A stretch of DNA of 64,000 nt, from NCBI RefSeq assembly GCF_029319185.1, contig NZ_CP119754.1:992001-1056000 (forward strand), given 5' to 3'. The notes beneath the pieces are model-generated. The model was not told where the DNA came from. It did no database searches and was given only the letters and a program-made list of their open reading frames with translations. Shown here piece by piece: positions 1-7,817 of this stretch. The stretch is from Superficieibacter sp. HKU1. GTDB taxonomy: Bacteria; Pseudomonadota; Gammaproteobacteria; Enterobacterales; Enterobacteriaceae. Made by a program: the position numbers and the translations under genes. The first letter of the stretch is position 1; every line of letters begins with the position of its first letter.

Positions 1-2
1 GC

Positions 3-1520
3 CGGAGCGTGCTTGCCGCGGAACGTCCGGCATTGCCGATCCCGGAGCTGTTAACCGCCGATGCGCGCAACCGCATCCGGCTTATTGTTCAGGCCGGTAA
101 ATCAACCTTTGGCGAACGTAGCGCGCAGACGTGGGGCTATAACGGATCGCTGCTTGGTCCCGCTATCCGCCTGCGTCAGGGGAAGGCTGTCAGCGTGGAC
201 ATTTATAACACGCTGGCCGAGGAGACCACCGTCCACTGGCACGGGCTGGAAGTGCCCGGTGCCGTCGACGGCGGTCCTCAGGGCATCATCAAAGCGGGAG
301 AATCGCGCTCGGTCACCTTCACGCCCACGCAGCGGGCGGCGACCTGCTGGTTTCATCCTCATCAGCACGGTAAAACGGGGCATCAGGTGGCGATGGGGCT
401 GGCGGGGCTGGTTCTCATTGACGATGACGATAGCCGCCAGTTGCGCCTGCCGCAGCAGTGGGGCATTGATGATGTGCCGGTGATTATGCAGGACAAACGG
501 TTTACCGCCAGCGGCGAAATTGATTATCAGCTGGATATCATGACCGCCGCCGTCGGCTGGTTTGGCGATACGCTGCTGACCAACGGCGCGCGCTATCCTC
601 AGCATTCCGCACCGCGTGGCTGGCTGCGCCTGCGCCTGCTGAACGGCTGTAACGCACGATCGCTGAACATCGCCGCCAGCGATAAACGCCCGCTGTACGT
701 TATTGCCAGCGACGGCGGATTGCTGGCGGAGCCGGTGAAGGTCACCGAACTGCCGATGCTGATGGGCGAACGTTTTGAAGTGCTGGTCGATACCCGCGAT
801 GGCAAACCGTTCGATTTGCTGACGCTGCCGGTTGACCAGATGGGGATGACGGTTGCGCCTTTCGACCAGCCGCAGCCGGTGCTACGCGTGCAGCCGCTGC
901 GTATTGCCGCCTCGGGGACGCTGCCGGATGCGCTGGTCAACGTGCCCGCGCTACCTGCGCTTGATAACCTCACCCAGCGTAAATTCCAGCTTTCCATGGA
1001 CCCGATGCTCGACATGATGGGAATGCAGGCGTTGCAGGAGAAATACGGTGCGCAGGCGATGAGCGGCAGGGGGCACGGTGATATGCACCATGGCAGTATG
1101 AGTCAGGGTGAGATGAACCACGGAAATATGAATCATGGTGGCATGAGCCAGATGCAGCACGGCGGGCACGGTTTTGACTTCCACAATGCCAACCGGATTA
1201 ACGGTAAAGCCTTCGATATGACCACGCCGCTGTTCGCCGCGCAAAAAGGCCAGTTCGAGCGCTGGGTGATTTCCGGCGAGGGCGACATGATGCTGCATCC
1301 GTTCCATATTCATGGCACCCAGTTCCGTATTCTCTCTGAAAACGGCCGCCCGCCCGCCGCACACCGTTCCGGCTGGAAAGATACGGTCAACGTTGACGGC
1401 GGCGTAAGCGAGGTGCTGGTACGCTTCGATCATGACGCGCCCAGGGAATTTGCCTATATGGCGCACTGTCATCTGCTGGAGCACGAGGATACCGGCATGA
1501 TGATGGGATTTACGGTGTAG
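3..1520 (+). CDS. cueO: Multicopper oxidase CueO, 5' end outside window
   Basis: Periplasmic cuprous oxidase that protects against copper by oxidising Cu(I). The reading frame is open from the first complete codon; the first residues (RSVLAAERP) look like the end of a Tat signal peptide and the mature start, so roughly 25 N-terminal residues are missing. Copper-ligand motifs are visible: HWHG and HPHQHGK in the first cupredoxin domain, and HPFHIHG plus HCHLLEHEDTGMM near the C terminus. Before the last domain lies a Met/His-rich insert with repeated HGxM and NHGxM units, the substrate-copper region known in E. coli CueO. It looks somewhat longer and more repetitive than in E. coli. The CueR-controlled promoter lies outside the window. 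Confidence 0.96.
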   Translation, partial: RSVLAAERPALPIPELLTADARNRIRLIVQAGKSTFGERSAQTWGYNGSLLGPAIRLRQGKAVSVDIYNTLAEETTVHWHGLEVPGAVDGGPQGIIKAGESRSVTFTPTQRAATCWFHPHQHGKTGHQVAMGLAGLVLIDDDDSRQLRLPQQWGIDDVPVIMQDKRFTASGEIDYQLDIMTAAVGWFGDTLLTNGARYPQHSAPRGWLRLRLLNGCNARSLNIAASDKRPLYVIASDGGLLAEPVKVTELPMLMGERFEVLVDTRDGKPFDLLTLPVDQMGMTVAPFDQPQPVLRVQPLRIAASGTLPDALVNVPALPALDNLTQRKFQLSMDPMLDMMGMQALQEKYGAQAMSGRGHGDMHHGSMSQGEMNHGNMNHGGMSQMQHGGHGFDFHNANRINGKAFDMTTPLFAAQKGQFERWVISGEGDMMLHPFHIHGTQFRILSENGRPPAAHRSGWKDTVNVDGGVSEVLVRFDHDAPREFAYMAHCHLLEHEDTGMMMGFTV

Positions 1521-1534
1521 CATTTTACCCTGAT

Positions 1535-1560
1535 GCCCGGTGGCGCTACGCTTACCGGGT
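1535..1560. repeat. REP-like palindrome
   Basis: Imperfect GC-rich palindrome with arms CCCGGT and ACCGGG around GGCGCTACGCTT. It lies in the short gap between the convergent cueO and dpiA genes. The motif recurs at 11551-11713, 14917-15003, 29990-30080, 38866-38896 and 48931-49029. Confidence 0.75.
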
Positions 1561-1569
1561 CTGAGTATT

Positions 1570-2262
1570 CTACGCCTGCGTACGCTTATACATCCGCCGT
1601 GGATGGCCAATTTTACCGTATAGCATCTCAACGTTCAGATATCCCGCTTCCACGCAGTGTTCGAGGTAACGCCGGGCGGTGGTTTTACTTAATCCGGTTT
1701 CACTCACGACTTCGTCCACCGAAAAACAGTGCGTGGCCCGGTCGTTAAACAGGGTCTGCACCCGCGCCAGGGTGTTCTCTTCAATGCCTTTATTGCTGTT
1801 ATCCAGCCGATAATTTTTAGCCTGAAGCTGGTACAGCGAATCCACGTTCTGCTGATCGACAATCTTCCAGACCCGCTGCTGCTCGGCAAACTGCACGAAG
1901 CGCTCCAGCGACTGGCTGAGACGCTTCCACGACACGGGTTTAAGAATATAGTCGAACGCGCCGTTGCGTATGGCCTGGCTACAGGTGTCCATATCGCTGG
2001 CGGCGGTGATAAAAATCACCGTGCAATGAGCGCTCAGCAGCAAAGGATGACTGATAAGCGTGATGCCTTTGCCATCCGGCAAATAATTATCCAGCAGGAC
2101 CAGCTGTGGCTGAAGCGCGGTCAGTTTTTCCTGCGCATCGGCCAGTGATGAGGCGATCCCTACCAGCCGCAGGCGAGGATGCTTATTGATGAGATCGGCA
2201 TGAAGCCGGGCCAGGGTCGGTTCGTCCTCAATGACAAGTACATCGATAAGTTCAGGTTGCAT
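1570..2262 (-). CDS. dpiA: CitB/DpiA-family response regulator
   Basis: Response regulator of a citrate-type two-component system, 230 residues (E. coli DpiA is 226). The receiver domain shows acidic Glu12 and Asp13 (IEDEP), probable phospho-acceptor Asp58 (LLDNYLP), Thr86 (FITAAS) and Lys108 (LKP). The C-terminal part, around residues 165-205, holds a helix-turn-helix (VSETGLSKTTARRYLEHCVEAGYL) typical of the CitB/DcuR group. The start is the ATG at 2262: the family N terminus begins there, and the longer open frame upstream lies inside the kinase gene. It overlaps the end of the sensor gene by 11 bases, so the pair is translationally coupled. Probable targets are the AT-rich sites in the divergent region 3878-4223. 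Confidence 0.9.
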   Translation of the reverse strand: MQPELIDVLVIEDEPTLARLHADLINKHPRLRLVGIASSLADAQEKLTALQPQLVLLDNYLPDGKGITLISHPLLLSAHCTVIFITAASDMDTCSQAIRNGAFDYILKPVSWKRLSQSLERFVQFAEQQRVWKIVDQQNVDSLYQLQAKNYRLDNSNKGIEENTLARVQTLFNDRATHCFSVDEVVSETGLSKTTARRYLEHCVEAGYLNVEMLYGKIGHPRRMYKRTQA

Positions 2263-3877
2263 AGTGGGTCTCTTCCAGTTCCTGGGTGGGGTGCCGGGCG
2301 GGAATAAATAACGAAAAAATAGCGCCACGTGGCACGTTATCGGCAACTTCGATGGAACCGCCCGCCTGGGTGACGTAGCTTTCAATGAGGTAAAGCCCAA
2401 TTCCATGGTCACCACGGATTTTAGTGGTCATGCCGCGCTCAAAAATTCGCTCGCGGATCTCAGGCGTAATACCGACGCCCCGATCCGCTACTTCGATAAT
2501 CAGTTCGCTGTCGCTGAGTTTAATCAGCACTTCGACCGGCTCATGCGGGAGCGGGGCGCGCTGGGTCGCTTCAATGGCATTGTCCAGAAGGTTGCCGATG
2601 ATAGAAATCAGTTCCGCTTCAGCCAGTCCGGTGAACGGTCTGTCCATTCGACAGGCCGGATCGAAATTCAGCTCAACGCCTTTTTCCCGCGCGCGTGCCG
2701 CTTTGCCCAACAGCAGGCCGCACAGTGTCGGCGAGCTAAAGCGTGAGGAGATGAAATCCAGTAGCTCCTGGGCATGCTCCGACTGCGCCTGAATATAGCG
2801 GATTGCCTCATCATATCGTCCCATATGCAGCAGCCCGGAAAGCGTGGTCATTCGATTTAGCTGTTCGTGACGCATAATGCGCAGGTTATCCACGTAGCGC
2901 TTCACCTGACTTAGCTGCGCGCTAAGCGAGTCGATTTCGTTGCGATCGCGAAAGGTAATTACCCATCCCTGCAGTGCGCCCTCCAGCATGATGCGGATCC
3001 GGCTGGCGATCACCGTCAGTTCGTTAAAGCGGCAAATTTCATCGTGAGTATCCTGTGCCAGCAGCGTCCGCTGTGCGAAGAAAGGGACAGGGGCGATCAC
3101 CTCGCTGATCAACTGGCCGCGCAGTTCGCGCGCAGGCTGGCTCAAGCCGAGCAGTTTCCTGGCGGCCTGATTAATGACTTCGATCCGCATCTGGCTGTCG
3201 ATAGCGATAACGCCTTCATAAATAGATTCCATCATCGCCTTTTGCTGGCGTACCAGAAGACCGATTTCCCGTGGCTCAAGGGAGAAAATCTGCTTTTTAA
3301 TGCTGCGGGTAAAAAACCAGGAAAAAACAAACAGAGCAACGAGCAACAGCGCGGCGGCAACCAGGATGTTGATCATTTTACTGACGGTGATGGTATCAAG
3401 ATAACTGGTGAGGTAGCCCACGGACACAATTCCCACCACCTGACCCGCGGCGTTGAAAATCGGCGCTTTGCTGCGCAGCGAAATGCCCAGCCCGCCTTTA
3501 CGGATAGTGGTGGTGCTTTTACCGTTGAGCACCTCTTCGTTATCGCCGCCGACCAGGGTTGTTCCTACGCGATTCGCATAGACCGAGTGAAAAAGATGCA
3601 CACCTTTATTATCACCAATGACAATAAAACTGGCATCGCTTTGCGTCGCTATTTTTTGCATAAAAGCATGAATGGCCGGGATATCTTTTTGAGCCGTCAC
3701 CTCAGGTAAACCGGGAATAAGGGCGATTTCTTCTGCTTGTATTTTGGCGCGTAAGCTCATTTCCTGATAGAGCTGCCGACCAACGTCGATATAATAATAG
3801 CTACCCAGCAGTACGAATAGCACTGAGAAAAATGCAACCAGCGAAATAAATAGTTTTATCTGAAAGGATAATTTCAT
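2252..3877 (-). CDS. dpiB: CitA/DpiB-family sensor histidine kinase with altered ligand pocket
   Basis: Membrane sensor kinase of the CitA/DcuS type, 541 residues from the ATG at 3877; GTG at 3919 is an alternative start adding 14 residues. Order: TM1 about 8-30, periplasmic PAS domain about 30-160, TM2 about 170-190, cytoplasmic PAS, His337 in the LRIMRHEQLNRM box, then N box (GNLLDNAIEA), G1 (DRGVG) and G2 (HGIGLYL). In the periplasmic pocket the family motif R-L-x-H (Arg66 and His69 of Klebsiella CitA) reads HLFH here, so the arginine is His94. The position of CitA Ser101 is Gly129. Equivalents of CitA Arg107 and Lys109 are kept (SLRSK). Citrate-type sensing is inferred from family and neighbours; ligand identity is open. 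Confidence 0.88.
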   Translation of the reverse strand: MKLSFQIKLFISLVAFFSVLFVLLGSYYYIDVGRQLYQEMSLRAKIQAEEIALIPGLPEVTAQKDIPAIHAFMQKIATQSDASFIVIGDNKGVHLFHSVYANRVGTTLVGGDNEEVLNGKSTTTIRKGGLGISLRSKAPIFNAAGQVVGIVSVGYLTSYLDTITVSKMINILVAAALLLVALFVFSWFFTRSIKKQIFSLEPREIGLLVRQQKAMMESIYEGVIAIDSQMRIEVINQAARKLLGLSQPARELRGQLISEVIAPVPFFAQRTLLAQDTHDEICRFNELTVIASRIRIMLEGALQGWVITFRDRNEIDSLSAQLSQVKRYVDNLRIMRHEQLNRMTTLSGLLHMGRYDEAIRYIQAQSEHAQELLDFISSRFSSPTLCGLLLGKAARAREKGVELNFDPACRMDRPFTGLAEAELISIIGNLLDNAIEATQRAPLPHEPVEVLIKLSDSELIIEVADRGVGITPEIRERIFERGMTTKIRGDHGIGLYLIESYVTQAGGSIEVADNVPRGAIFSLFIPARHPTQELEETHYAT

Positions 3878-3954
3878 TTTTCTCACGAACGGTAACAATA
3901 AAAGAAGGTAATGTACCACCTTTTAGAGAGGGATCATGCTTTTTACCGGAAACT

Positions 3955-3970
3955 TGTGATCCCTTGCACA
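3955..3970. promoter_or_regulatory. Candidate CRP site upstream of dpiB and the transporter
   Basis: TGTGA, six bases, then GCACA: one mismatch to the CRP consensus TGTGA-N6-TCACA. It sits 78 bases upstream of the dpiB start and about 254 bases upstream of the transporter start. Citrate fermentation genes of Klebsiella are known to be under CRP control, so a site here is plausible. No binding evidence. Confidence 0.5.
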
Positions 3971-4111
3971 GCCTGTCTGCTGTGGCTTAATACCGGAATG
4001 GCGTTTTAAAGCTAACAGAAAAAATAAATGTTATTTGTTTGTTCAATCTGGAAAAGAAACCATAAAAACCACGCCAATAAATAAGAGTTAAATCACACTG
4101 GATAAATAAAA

Positions 4112-4151
4112 CCATTAAAACCATAGAGGCCATTAAAACTTCGGTTTTAAT
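4112..4151. promoter_or_regulatory. Repeated CCATTAAAAC boxes and perfect TTCG hairpin (candidate CitB operator)
   Basis: Two copies of CCATTAAAAC start 18 bases apart. The second forms the left arm of a perfect inverted repeat, ATTAAAAC-TTCG-GTTTTAAT (4132-4151). Spacing near two helical turns suits a dimeric regulator on one face of the DNA. The right arm is not followed by a T run, so an operator or leader hairpin fits better than a terminator. Function is inferred from position only. Confidence 0.5.
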
Positions 4152-4223
4152 ATGCTGAATCTCACATTATGTCAGGGGATGCAACATTAAGCTTGCCGTA
4201 CAAAATAACTAAGGGGCTTGATT

Positions 4224-5585
4224 ATGAGCACAACTGACGATTCATTTATTGTTACCCACGATCCGATCGATATCCCTCGTCCGTCGCTGAAAGAGCGCTG
4301 GTGGCACATCATGGATAGCTGGAAAATCGGTATCATTCCGCTGCCGCTATTTTTGTTAGCCGGGGCGTTAATCGCCATTGATTGTCTGGGCGGTAAGCTG
4401 CCGAGCGACATTGTGGTGATGGTCGCCACGCTGGCTTTCTTCGGCTTTGCCTGCGGCGAATTCGGCAAGCGTCTGCCGATTGTCGGTAAGCTGGGCGCAG
4501 CGGCGATATGCGCGACGTTTATTCCGTCCGCGCTGGTCCATTACGGTCTGCTGCCGGACGTGGTGGTGGAATCGACCACCAAATTCTATAAATCCACCAA
4601 CATTCTTTATCTCTATATCTGCTGCATTATTGTCGGCAGCATCATGAGCATGAACCGCACCGTGCTCATCCAGGGCTTCCTGCGCATCTTTTTTCCGATG
4701 CTGTGCGGCGAGATCGCCGGCATGATCGTCGGCATGGGCGTGGGGATGGCGCTGGGACTTGAGCCATTCCAGATCTTCTTCTTTATCATTCTGCCCATCA
4801 TGGCGGGCGGCGTTGGGGAAGGGGCTATTCCGCTTTCTATCGGTTACGCCACGTTGCTGCATATGGATCAGGGCGTGGCGCTCGGGCGCGTTCTGCCGAT
4901 GGTCATGCTGGGCGGCCTGACGGCCATCATTATTTCTGGCTGCCTCAATCAGCTTGGCAAGCGCTATCCGCATCTGACGGGGGAAGGTCAACTGATGCCA
5001 AACCGCGCCAATGCCGATAGCCAGGCTTCACAACCGGCATTCTCCGGCAAAACTGACGTCACCACCATTGCCGCAGGGGCGCTGCTGGCCGTGCTGCTGT
5101 ATATGCTGGGTATGCTGGGCCATAAACTGATTGGCCTGCCTGCGCCGGTCGGCATGTTGTTCGTCGCCGTGCTGGTCAAGCTGTGCAACGGCGCATCTCC
5201 ACGGCTGCTTGAAGGTTCGCAGGTCGTTTACAAATTCTTCCAGACCTCAGTGACCTACCCCATCCTGTTTGCCGTTGGCGTGGCCATCACCCCGTGGCAG
5301 GAACTGGTCAATGCTTTCACCTTAAGCAACCTGCTGGTGATTGTCAGCACCGTCTGCACGCTGGTAGGAACGGGCTTTCTGGTGGGCAAAAAAATCGGCA
5401 TGCATCCCATTGATGTCGCCATTGTCTCCTGCTGTCAGAGCGGGCAGGGCGGTACCGGCGATGTCGCCATCCTCACCGCCGGTAACCGTATGAGCCTGAT
5501 GCCGTTCGCGCAGATTGCAACGCGTATCGGTGGGGCGATTAACGTCTCGGTCTCGCTGCTGGTGCTGGGCAACTTCCTCGTTTAA
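4224..5585 (+). CDS. 2-hydroxycarboxylate transporter family (CitS/CimH-like) carrier
   Basis: Inner-membrane secondary carrier of the 2HCT family (CitS, CitP, MaeN, CimH), 453 residues and about eleven hydrophobic segments. The start is the ATG at 4224 with AAGGGG seven bases upstream; a TTG two codons earlier is less likely. Both family GGxG re-entrant motifs are present: GGVGEG at 195-200 and GQGGTGD near 407-413. Arg434 (ATRIGGA) matches Arg428 of Klebsiella CitS. The position of CitS Arg402, the other citrate-contacting arginine, is Gln408, which resembles the malate/citrate branch more than CitS. It is the first gene of the operon that continues into the FAH gene and citC, so it probably imports the substrate of the lyase. 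Exact substrate and coupling ion cannot be told. Confidence 0.88.
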   Translation: MSTTDDSFIVTHDPIDIPRPSLKERWWHIMDSWKIGIIPLPLFLLAGALIAIDCLGGKLPSDIVVMVATLAFFGFACGEFGKRLPIVGKLGAAAICATFIPSALVHYGLLPDVVVESTTKFYKSTNILYLYICCIIVGSIMSMNRTVLIQGFLRIFFPMLCGEIAGMIVGMGVGMALGLEPFQIFFFIILPIMAGGVGEGAIPLSIGYATLLHMDQGVALGRVLPMVMLGGLTAIIISGCLNQLGKRYPHLTGEGQLMPNRANADSQASQPAFSGKTDVTTIAAGALLAVLLYMLGMLGHKLIGLPAPVGMLFVAVLVKLCNGASPRLLEGSQVVYKFFQTSVTYPILFAVGVAITPWQELVNAFTLSNLLVIVSTVCTLVGTGFLVGKKIGMHPIDVAIVSCCQSGQGGTGDVAILTAGNRMSLMPFAQIATRIGGAINVSVSLLVLGNFLV

Positions 5586-5607
5586 TTGATGTACTCAGGA
5601 AATAAAC

Positions 5608-6471
5608 ATGAAACTCGCAAGTTTTCTTTATCAGGGCGTTCGCAGCTACGGGATTGTGAAGGCCGAAGGCATGATTGATTTAGGCAGGCGTCTGGGCGAT
5701 CGCTACAGCGACCTCAAAGCGCTGCTTCAGGGAAATGGACTGACGGAAGCGACCCGCTATCTTAACGACGCGGTAGATGTGGCAATGCAGACCGTTACTT
5801 TCCTGCCGGTCATTGAGCAGCCGGAAAAAATCCTCTGTGTCGGCATGAACTACGCCGACAAGCGTAAGGAATTCGACCAGCATAACCCGGCGCCCACCTT
5901 GTTCGTGCGCTTTCCCGACTCGCAGACGGCGCATAACGCGCCGGTACTGAAACCGCGTCATTCCTGCGAATTCGATTATGAAGGCGAGCTGGCGGTCATT
6001 ATCGGCAAAGGCGGTGAGAACATCTGCCGCGAAGAGGCGCTGCGCCACGTTGCGGGCTACAGCTGTTATATGGACGGCTCTGCCCGCGACTGGCAGCACA
6101 GCTGGTTTACCGCCGGGAAAAACTGGCGTCAGACCGGTGCGTTTGGTCCATGGATGGCGACCGCCGATGAAATTCCCGATCCGCACCAGCTGGCGATCCG
6201 CACCTGGCTGAATGGCCGTATGGTGCAGGAGGACAACACCAGCAGCATGATCCACAAGGTCGCCGAACTGATTGAGTATATCAGCACCTTCACCCGCTTA
6301 AGCCCCGGCGATGTGATCATCACCGGTTCACCGGGTGGGGTAGGGAAAAAGCGCAACCCGCCGCTGTTTATGAAAGAGGGCGATCGTATTGAAGTGGAGA
6401 TCGAACATATCGGTCATCTGAGCAATATCATCATGGAAGCGCCAGCGCACATGCTGACGGCAGCGCACTAA
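5608..6471 (+). CDS. FAH-family hydrolase/decarboxylase, candidate soluble oxaloacetate decarboxylase
   Basis: Protein of 287 residues of the fumarylacetoacetate hydrolase superfamily (COG0179). The C-terminal catalytic fold carries the metal-binding pattern: Glu125 and Glu127 in FDYEGELAV, Asp156 in YMDGSARD, Lys171 in TAGKNW, and the late glycine-rich TGSPGGVG. A good ribosome binding site (AGGAAA) precedes the ATG. It lies 22 bases after the transporter and 13 before citC, so it belongs to the lyase operon. Family members include isomerases, hydratases, acylpyruvases and soluble oxaloacetate decarboxylases (Cg1458, FAHD1). Since the lyase makes oxaloacetate and the island lacks oadGAB, oxaloacetate decarboxylation is the most economical role. 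That is inference from context. Confidence 0.85.
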   Translation: MKLASFLYQGVRSYGIVKAEGMIDLGRRLGDRYSDLKALLQGNGLTEATRYLNDAVDVAMQTVTFLPVIEQPEKILCVGMNYADKRKEFDQHNPAPTLFVRFPDSQTAHNAPVLKPRHSCEFDYEGELAVIIGKGGENICREEALRHVAGYSCYMDGSARDWQHSWFTAGKNWRQTGAFGPWMATADEIPDPHQLAIRTWLNGRMVQEDNTSSMIHKVAELIEYISTFTRLSPGDVIITGSPGGVGKKRNPPLFMKEGDRIEVEIEHIGHLSNIIMEAPAHMLTAAH

Positions 6472-6484
6472 GTAAGGCGGCACG

Positions 6485-7507
6485 ATGTACTCGCAAACCG
6501 ATATCGACTTCCGCCTGGCGTTCGTTTCGCAACATCCCGAACGATTGCGTCAGATCCGTCTTTTGCTGGCGGACAGCGGTTTGGGATTAGATAGCGATAT
6601 TTCGCTGTTTGTTGAGGCCTGGTCTGGCTCTCGCCTGGTCGGCTGCGCCGGACTGGCCGCCAACGTCATTAAATGCGTGGCGGTGGACGAGACGCAGCGC
6701 GGGGAAAACCTGAGCGCGCGCCTGCTGGCGGAAGTGGAGAATGCCGCGCTGACCCGCGGCCATTTCCATCTCTTTCTGTGTACCCGCCCGTGCAATAAAG
6801 AACGCTTTGCCCGCAGCGGTTTCTGGCCAGTGGCGCAAAGCGGCAACAATGCGGTGCTGATGGAGAACACGCCGCAGGGAATTACCCGCTATTGCCGGTT
6901 GCTGCAAAAGCAGCGTCAGCCCGGGGAACGGATTGGGGCGATTGTGATGAACGCCAACCCGTTTACGCTCGGGCATCGTTATCTGGTGGAGCAGGCCGCG
7001 CAGCGCTGCGACTGGCTGCATCTGTTTGTGGTGCAGGAAGACGCGTCGTTTTTCCCGTTTGCCGATCGTCTGAGAATGGTGTGCGCGGGCGTCGCCCATC
7101 TGCCCAACGTGACGGTGCATGAAGGCTCGCAATACATCATCTCCCGCGCCACGTTTCCGGCCTATTTTCTCAAGGAGAGCGGAAAGGTGCAGCAGGCGTG
7201 GAGCGAGATCGACGCGCTGATTTTTCACGATCGCATCGCTCCGGCGCTGGGCATTACCCACCGCTTCGTCGGATCGGAGCCGTTCTGCGACGTTACCCGC
7301 CAGTACAACCAGACGCTGCATACGCTGTTAAGCGACCGTATTGAGGTGGTGGAACTGCCGCGCATTAAGGCTGCCGGAAATCCTATTTCGGCTTCAGAAG
7401 TACGCCGCTTACTTAAAACAGAACGGTTTTCTCGCATTCAGGAAATCGTTCCGCAATCGACTTTCGCGCACCTTGAAGCGCATTACCGCAGCGCGGAAGC
7501 CGTTTAA
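6485..7507 (+). CDS. citC: Citrate lyase ligase (acetate:SH-citrate lyase ligase)
   Basis: ATP-dependent ligase that acetylates the thiol of the citrate lyase prosthetic group and so switches the lyase on. It has 340 residues, slightly shorter than E. coli CitC. An N-terminal GNAT-like part (about 1-130) is followed by a nucleotidyltransferase domain with the phosphate-binding motif NPFTLGHRYL (His164) and a late motif SASEVRRLL. It starts with ATG after AAGGCGG and precedes citD by 16 bases. As in other cit operons it heads the lyase structural genes. Confidence 0.95.
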   Translation: MYSQTDIDFRLAFVSQHPERLRQIRLLLADSGLGLDSDISLFVEAWSGSRLVGCAGLAANVIKCVAVDETQRGENLSARLLAEVENAALTRGHFHLFLCTRPCNKERFARSGFWPVAQSGNNAVLMENTPQGITRYCRLLQKQRQPGERIGAIVMNANPFTLGHRYLVEQAAQRCDWLHLFVVQEDASFFPFADRLRMVCAGVAHLPNVTVHEGSQYIISRATFPAYFLKESGKVQQAWSEIDALIFHDRIAPALGITHRFVGSEPFCDVTRQYNQTLHTLLSDRIEVVELPRIKAAGNPISASEVRRLLKTERFSRIQEIVPQSTFAHLEAHYRSAEAV

Positions 7508-7523
7508 CCTTCAGGAAGGCATT

Positions 7524-7817
7524 ATGAAAATTGTTAGGGAGGCGCTGGCCGGTACGCAGGAATCCAGCGACCTGATGGTGAAAATCGCCCCCGCCGATGG
7601 CGAGCTGGAGATTATCATCCACAGTGAAGTGATGAAACAGTTTGGCGATCGGATCCGCCAGGTCGTTGAGGAGACCTTGCAGGCAATGGAGGTGCGCCAG
7701 GGGCTGATTATTATTGAAGATAAAGGCGCGCTGGACTGTGTGATCCGCGCCCGTCTACAGGGCGCATTACTGCGTGCTGGCGAAGAACCCGTTATCAACT
7801 GGAGGGCGCTGTCATGA
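7524..7817 (+). CDS. citD: Citrate lyase acyl carrier protein (gamma subunit)
   Basis: Acyl carrier of 97 residues that holds the 2'-(5''-triphosphoribosyl)-3'-dephospho-CoA group. The attachment serine is Ser14 in AGTQESSD, the position known in the Klebsiella protein. The start ATG at 7524 is preceded by AGGAAGG; the longer open frame upstream is only the out-of-frame end of citC. Its stop overlaps the citE start (ATGA), consistent with stoichiometric translation of the lyase subunits. Confidence 0.96.
   Translation: MKIVREALAGTQESSDLMVKIAPADGELEIIIHSEVMKQFGDRIRQVVEETLQAMEVRQGLIIIEDKGALDCVIRARLQGALLRAGEEPVINWRALS

Larger units (their letters stand above)
3878..4223. promoter_or_regulatory. 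Divergent control region of the cit island
   Basis: AT-rich intergenic region between dpiB (leftward) and the transporter operon (rightward), clearly richer in A and T than the flanking genes. It holds the CRP candidate at 3955-3970, a direct repeat CCATTAAAAC at 4112-4121 and 4130-4139 (18-base period), and a perfect 8-base inverted repeat with TTCG loop at 4132-4151. CitB/DpiA regulators are known to bind AT-rich DNA, so these repeats are candidate operators. The transporter ribosome binding site AAGGGG lies at 4211-4216. Confidence 0.7.
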
